Program-made: the position numbers and the translations under genes | Notes under the pieces: generated by a model | What the model was told of the DNA's origin: nothing | Database searches by the model: none | Seen by the model: the letters and a program-made list of their open reading frames with translations, nothing else | In this document: piece after piece, positions 58,801-64,000 of the stretch | Numbering within the stretch: the first letter of the stretch is position 1 | Layout of the letters: every line of letters begins with the position of its first letter | Assembly: GCA_029224185.1 (NCBI GenBank) | Contig: CM055207.1 | Coordinates: forward strand, 11,722,693-11,786,692 | Length of the DNA stretch: 64,000 nucleotides | From: Karalla daura | Taxonomy: Eukaryota; Chordata; Actinopteri; Chaetodontiformes; Leiognathidae | Direction of reading: 5' to 3'

Positions 58801-60754
58801 GTGGCTTAAAATTCAGCATGGTTTTTTGCAGCATTCACTTCATGTTAACAGAGCGGGAAAAAGCTTCTTACTGCTGAAAACGTTTTCTCCCACTGCTGGC
58901 TCTGTTAGCCACATCAACTGAATGGAAACTGCAATTAGTCAGAGCCACAATAATTCATTTTTTGGCCTCTTGTTGACAGCACAAACAAGCTGTTACCATA
59001 ATAGCAACACATCCACGCCTTTGTTGAGTTAGATAACTAATGCTCTCTTATTTACACTTCCGGCAGACATGGAGCTACATTAGTATCTATTAAATCTTGT
59101 CTTTCTGGCCACGTGATGACTTTGGCCTCCTTTGACTCAGGTGGATTGATAAATAGTAAACAGACTGGATCTTATACATTGCTTTCCTAGTCTTTTTGAC
59201 CACTCATAGTCACATTCACCTATTGACACCCATTCACACAGTGGTGGCACCTGTCAATCATATCAATGAATCCATTATTAAATACTTGTTGTATAGCAGC
59301 TGCAAACATATGTTATGTAACTGCGGCGGACACCAAATTGTTTATTTATGCTTGTTTTTAATGAGTTGCATTTGTAATTGTGTTATCAGTGGATTTTATT
59401 CATTCTCAAAACCAGTCGCCAATTTGGCACCACTTTGCTGATGCTTCCGTGGTTATTTTCGTCAAAGGAGAGATAATGTTGCCATGTCAAAATCCCCGCA
59501 TTTTAACAAAGACGATAAAGAGAGATGTGTCCAAACAATATGGAAATGTGATGGATAGCACTCAGACAGATGACGGATGCAACATGCAGCTCATACACAG
59601 TAAATAATGCAGTGTAAGCTACTCAAAGTCTCTTCAAACTGTATGCCAGGCTTTAAAGAGGCAAGACTTTTGCTTTGTCCATTTCTTTCCTGTTACATCT
59701 GATTTGATGACATGTTAATGCTCGTCCGACGACTACATAATGCATGAGTTCGCAAACTGATGATCCAAGTAGTTTTAAGTAATTGAACTAAGTAAAACCT
59801 GCTTCATTACTAATTAAAGCGGAGCCACGGGAGTTCATGAAACGTCATGCATTATATCGGATCATGATGAGTTATGTATTAGTTGAGCATTAATTAATCA
59901 CAAGGCATGTACCCCTGACATTAAGTGTTGCCTATTAAACCAGCATCCAGATTTTCCTGTGTTTGACGGCGGCGTAACTGCTATAAGTAAATAATGGCCG
60001 TAAAGATTAATCTTAGATAGTAGGAAGCTAAACACCTTCATTTGAAGTTTAATCACTGCTGGGTAATTAATGATGCAATTTACATACTACTGAATTTACA
60101 GCACTTACTCTGTTAGCCTTCCATGGGAATTCATGTGACCTGATTTCACCCCCATAAAACTGTGCAATTCCAACGATTTATTTCAAGCACGAATACTTTC
60201 AAAGTAATGCATTCACTCAACTTATATTCATTCAACTGCTTGATTTAGGTCTAAATATTCAGCATACACAAAGAAAAATACATTAAGCATTCAGTTGGGA
60301 AACTTGTGCCTGTGAAATGGTTTCTTCTCGGCCACTTTATGCCTCCAGGACTGTCGTGCGTTGACTTTTTCCCACTTTCCGTCCACACAGTTAATTAGTC
60401 ACGGCTCAGCATGAGTGTCCCAGCTGAAATTACATCACTCCTGACTCATGATGCTCTCTGGCCCCGTTGCCGGGTTTAATCAATAGCTCTCCAACTAGAC
60501 AGTGAAAGGCTTTTAACTGACGCACGGCTAACAAGCTGTTGACACCAACGCCGCTGAGACGCCTGTCCGGTGCATGCAGGCAGGAACTGTCCTCAAAGGG
60601 TGGCAAAACCCGTCCGTCTGACTCCCCGCCACCACCTACCTGTGCTCCACTTTCTTGCGATTGACGCACATGGCCCTCTGGTAGCCCTGAGCGACGCACA
60701 CCTTATGGCGGCTGCACTTGACGTTCTGGCAGGGGTCCTTGGTGGTGTCCACGG
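48302..60754 (-). CDS. spock2: SPOCK2 (testican-2), 8 exons, 5' end cut by the window
   Basis: A secreted heparan/chondroitin sulfate proteoglycan of the extracellular matrix, mainly neural and endothelial in other vertebrates. Exons 5' to 3': 60640-60754, 56461-56560, 55734-55842, 54988-55107, 54643-54861, 51075-51137, 49259-49396, 48302-48447. All join in phase, giving 335 whole codons plus the stop. Order: cysteine segment DPCQNVKCSRHKVCVAQGYQ; Kazal-type CKPCPVTTSSPVCGSDGHNY with CKLEQQAC; SPARC-like region CTGQDLADLGDRLRDWF. Next come two canonical EF-hand loops (DTNNDLYLDQAE, DSYKDGKVSTAE), WREKPPCLAELERIQVQ, a thyroglobulin-1 domain with CDEDGYYRKVQC and CWCV, SG dipeptides for glycosaminoglycan (YSGDFGSGVG), a glutamate run, and the end DDGGYIW, typical of SPOCK2 rather than SPOCK1/3. 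The signal peptide and first segment lie right of 64000. The donor of exon 55734-55842 appears to be GC. Confidence 0.94.
49204..49226. repeat. Poly(C) run of 23, poly(G) in the SPOCK2 transcript
   Basis: It lies 32 bases downstream of the donor of the thyroglobulin-domain exon (49259-49396) on the coding strand. Confidence 0.97.
49397..51074 (-). other. SPOCK2 intron with a CA array and a SINE-like copy
   Basis: It contains (CA)n at 49840-49885 and a plus-strand SINE-like repeat at about 50100-50285. No additional exon was recognised. Confidence 0.7.
50100..50285 (+). repeat. SINE-like fish repeat copy
   Basis: GCACGTTCTTCTGTCTGCG, GGTACTCTGG, CAGTCCAGAAACATGTA, CCAGGGTGTATTCACTG and the tail GATAATGGATAGATGG follow the order of the plus-strand half of the same family as the copies at 37822 and 42160. 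Confidence 0.7.
53560..53665 (+). repeat. Partial copy of the GCTAAGCTAAGC repeat
   Basis: GTGCTGGCTGGTATG, CTGTTTCCCTGCTGTC and GCTAAGCTAAGCTAACTGC are landmarks shared with the pair at 13466-13835. Confidence 0.55.
54080..54275 (+). repeat. SINE-like fish repeat copy
   Basis: TGTGGGTTTTCTCAGAGTA, TTCCTCACAAAGTGCAAAAA, CGTGCATGTTCAGG and the tail TTAATGGTTGGGTGGATAGA keep the order of the copy at 50100. Confidence 0.65.
55863..55890. repeat. spock2: GA-rich run, pyrimidine tract of a SPOCK2 acceptor
   Basis: On the coding strand this is a CT-rich tract ending about 20 bases before the acceptor CATACAG of exon 55734-55842. Confidence 0.85.
56561..60639 (-). other. SPOCK2 intron (4.1 kb)
   Basis: Contents seen: an interspersed repeat copy at about 57585-57690, a GC-rich islet at 57740-57870, a GT run at 58155-58174 and a short GTGTCA hexamer run at 58628-58652. 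No SPOCK2 exon was recognised. Confidence 0.6.
57585..57690 (+). repeat. Interspersed repeat, copy 1 (partner at 62400)
   Basis: ATGTTTTTAGGCCTGCTGTA, GGCCAGGTG, CAAAGCCGGGGTAAAAGTG and a T tract match, with changes, the stretch at 62409-62480. Confidence 0.55.
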
Positions 60755-63700
60755 CTGCAGCAAACACAGAGAACACAGAGGTGTCAATCAACGCCGAGGT
60801 GCCCTGCTTTAGATCTCTATTTTTGTCACCTCCAGGAGAGAAGAGATAGAGATAGACAGAGAGAGAGAAAGAAAGAAAAAATTCCGCTTCCGGCTGTTTT
60901 CCTTTCCTACTTTGACGCGGCGCACGTGCTCGACAGACTGACAGCGAGAAAAGGGAACAAAACAGCGCAGATCCGGCGCTTTCTTTGTAATCAAGTTCGG
61001 CTTATTTACGCCGCTTAAAATCATCCCCGCGACTCTGGGAAAATCATGAAAATCACGACACGTGTAATGAAAAGTATTCGCGGCCCCGTGCACAAATGAG
61101 CCCATTGATTTTATAGTCGTCGCTGCTGGAAAACACGGACGCCCGGCTGTCATTAGCGCGGCGGCCCCCATCGGCAGTCTCCGCCGGCTGCCTCTGATTG
61201 CGAGCGAAACCTGACAGCACTGATTGAGCATCTCCCTCTCTCCGCTTGTCACATCTCACTTCCCCCACGTCCACTTATCAATGTCTCTCCCCTGCTTGCC
61301 ATTCTCTCTCTCCTTCTCCCTCTCTCTCTCTTCCTCTCTCTCACACACACATCTTTGTCTCCCACGCTCCCTTTCTCCCCGCGTCTCTCGCCATCTTCGC
61401 AGAGTTGAACTGTTCAGCCTCTCCCTCCCTCCCTCCCTCCCTCCCCACCCCCCCCACCCCCCGCCGATAGACTGAGATGGAAATGGCAGCGCGTCCTCCG
61501 CCCCCATCAGACTGTGGTCAATGCCCGTCCCGAAAGTGCGTGTCACACTGTCCCGCTCCATTAGCCGGCTCACTGGAGAGGCCTCGGGAAAACTTGCAGG
61601 CTTAGATTTAAGGGAGAGAGAGAGAGAGCGGCGAAATTTAAGCTGCGAAATCCTGAGTCAGCTTCAAGCAGCTGCTTTGTAGTCAACGCAGCCAACAGAC
61701 TGGGCGGGGGTTGTGGGGGTGGAGTGTGTGTGCGTGTGTGTGTGGGGGGGTGGCTGGCGGCCAGGTTTCCTGCAAATCCAGAGAGGAGGTGATGCTCTGC
61801 GTCTGCAGCGGGGACGTGGGGGGGGGGGACAGAGGACTTTTATGGATGACATGACAACTGTGAGGGGATCCAGAAACACTGGCAGGAGGCAGCGCGTGTC
61901 TGTCGAGTTTCAGTTCAGTCAGGAGAGCTACGAGACTGAGGTGCTGAGTGGGAAGTTAGACTGTCATTCAGCAGCCTTTGTTCCGCGGTTTTATTGTGAA
62001 GGTCGCACGTCTGGGCCTGGCTGTTTGTCTCTTAAAAAGGATTTCACGGGCCTGTTTAAAGAAGACTCTGATGTACAAGGCGTTAAACTTGATGTGCAAG
62101 ACTTGGCAGGTGATAGGGTGGAACACCTGTCTGTTGTGGGCAAATTCAACCAATCGGATCAGGTAGTCACATCATGCAGCAACAGATCGGTTGGAAGAAG
62201 AGCATAAATATCTCTTCCAGTTGTATTGTTGTTGTTGCTAAACAACGACCTTTAGCAAGTTTTTCCCGAGCTAAGTGCTACTGTAGCTGGAGCAATACAG
62301 CTATGAAGCATGTACACACCCAGCCTTATATAAATTAGCCAAAATCAGAGGAAGAAAAATGGAAATTCATTCCTCCTTTTCAAAACTGAAAAGAAGAAGG
62401 CTGTGATGATGTTTTTGGACTCCCTGTACATCACAGGCCAGGTGCACTCACTCAAAGCCGAGGTAAAAGTGAGATTTTTTTTTTATTCCCTTCCTTAAAG
62501 TCTTGAGACTTTCATATCAGCAGTGAGATCTCTTCTGAACCATTACACCAGGCATTTCAGTAAATTAACTGTCAAGTTTAACCTTTTACATAGGCATGAG
62601 TTTGCTTCAGCAATCCAGTTATTGCCAAAATCCTTCTTCATTATCTTTTCACTCCCAGTTTCCACTTGTTATGCACAATTTATACCTCAAAACACATAAT
62701 AATTTGCCCTCATTCAGTGAAACAATGCAGAGAAGCCTGGTTTAATTAAAACCAAAGGTTTAATTACTTAGATCTATGAGCCTTGAAACATCCTCCCTAG
62801 CATTGCACCGAGGATGGGGAGAGCAGCAGGGCGGCGTCTGTGGTCTGGTGGAAAAATTGGATTTGAATGTCGGTTTTGCTCGCAGCAAACATTTTAGCAT
62901 TCAGGGCAGACGGGAGATATCAGTTGGGAGCAAGAAAATACCTTTTGAAGACCCAAACAGCAGCTGAATAACAGGCACAAAAAAATATTGTGATTTTTCT
63001 CCTGAGGATTCGAGAGTCCCAAGGTCACAAATGTGGCTGGGTTTCTCTAAACCTTGTTTACTGAGCTCAGTGCACTTCACTGCACATGATACTTCGGTTA
63101 TTTGAGCCCAGAATTTCCTGGCACGCGGAACGATTTTTACAACGAGAGACAGAGCAGGTGATTAAAGAATTCCTGCGCCGTATGTAAAAATACCTTCGGC
63201 AACAGAAGCTAAATCCAAAGTGGAGCAAGACCTCTGATGCATTAGTATAAAAATAAGCCTGCAGCTCCAGAAATGCTTGACCCATATTAAGCAATAACTA
63301 ATAAAGGGTTTTAAATAAAAGACTTAGCACCGGTGAGACTGGGAAGGCATTTATGTACATGAGTTACATATCTGTTAATCTTGAGTCGACTTCTCAGGGA
63401 GGGAGAAACTCATCAATATATAAACCACAGCACTGACTCAAAGACAGATAGCTGGATTCCGGCAGTGCAGACTGAAACTCGAAAGTCGTTCCATATAAAA
63501 TATTTTGTGACCACTTGACTTTCATCCACTTCATCTGCTCCAACAGGTTTTCTGCTCCTTTGTGATTGAACCCCGGCGTCTGATGCTACATTTGTCTGCC
63601 GCCTCTCTTTCGATTTGAGACATAAAAACTCTAAAAAGTGGCCCTAAAACTGCCACGGCATGTATCACTTTGACTGTTTCTTTACAATAAAGGAAGTAAA

Positions 63701-64000
63701 AACCTGCTATATTTTCAATATGCCTCAATGGATCCCATCAGTTCTCTTAATGAAACTCATCACTCAGCGTTTCCTCTGTTTCTTTCCTGCAGCCTCTATG
63801 AGCTTTAACATTTCATTTCCTTAACAAAAAGGTTCCAGTCACGGACCATCAATTTTTATGGAGCGGGAAACCAAACTGTATGGTTGTTCTTCTTTTTTTT
63901 GTGTGGGGTTTAATATACCTCAATCTATTCTGTCTGTCTTCTGTGCCATTCTATTATTTTTAGGGCACGGAGTGGTCGCTATACCTGCTGCCTACTCGAA
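60755..64000 (-). other. 5' part of SPOCK2 (intron to window edge)
   Basis: The missing N-terminal SPOCK2 exons were not found here, so this is read as intron. It holds a CpG-rich patch with ETS-type GGAAGCGGAA (minus strand) at 60880-61230, a CT-rich tract with CCCT repeats at 61290-61455, and GT and G runs at 61720-61830. A second interspersed repeat copy lies at about 62400-62490. The long plus-strand frame at 61713-62207 has no domain. Confidence 0.5.
62400..62490 (+). repeat. Interspersed repeat, copy 2
   Basis: ATGTTTTTGGACTCCCTGTA, GGCCAGGTG, CAAAGCCGAGGTAAAAGTGA and a T tract are shared with the copy at 57585. Confidence 0.55.

Noticed and set aside
61713..62207. 164-residue plus-strand open frame
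   Set aside because: Its start comes from GT and G runs, and nothing in it resembles a known protein.

Overview
The window is vertebrate nuclear DNA, most likely from a ray-finned (teleost) fish. The genes are split into many short exons with GT-AG introns. Vertebrate developmental and housekeeping proteins can be read directly. The spacer DNA is rich in CA and GATA microsatellites and in short-repeat remnants that I recognise from fish genomes. There is no prokaryotic-style operon, CRISPR array or insertion sequence. Most open reading frames outside the exons below are chance or microsatellite-derived.

Layout, left to right. (1) 175-12754, minus strand: 17 coding exons of PALD1 (paladin, a protein with two CX5R phosphatase-like motifs). 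The start codon is at 12754 and the last coding exon(s) lie beyond the left edge. (2) 12755-25134: a 12.4 kb spacer between the head-to-head genes PALD1 and nodal. It holds candidate promoter elements and a duplicated fish repeat. (3) 25135-28924, plus: a complete three-exon nodal-related TGF-beta ligand of 394 aa with a TATA box. Its intron 1 holds a FoxH1/SMAD-type motif cluster and two long GATA/CTAT arrays in opposite orientation. (4) 31627-32536, plus: LRRC20, 174 aa. (5) 35027-39129, plus: PPA1, cytosolic inorganic pyrophosphatase, 288 aa, 11 exons, including one GC-AG intron. (6) 40988-43065, plus: SAR1A-type COPII GTPase, 198 aa, with a 5' noncoding exon at about 40190. (7) 43066-48301: SAR1 3' UTR and spacer with a decayed LINE. 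(8) 48302-60754, minus: eight exons of SPOCK2 (testican-2). These cover the domains from the Kazal-type segment to the acidic C-terminus; the signal-peptide exons lie beyond the right edge.

The order PALD1-NODAL-LRRC20-PPA1-SAR1A matches the human 10q22 block as I know it. EIF4EBP2 and NPFFR1 are not visible in their expected gaps, and SPOCK2 sits next to SAR1A, so the block has been compacted and rearranged. The genes do not form a pathway. Nodal is a morphogen, PALD1 acts in endosomal and receptor signalling, and PPA1 and SAR1A are housekeeping. The most interesting leads are the candidate autoregulatory enhancer and the inverted tetranucleotide arrays in nodal intron 1, a (GT)n array abutting a PALD1 3' splice site, GC-AG introns in PPA1 and probably SPOCK2, and an overlapping upstream ORF at SAR1A. 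All splice junctions were placed by eye from consensus, reading phase and recalled family proteins; no alignment was run.
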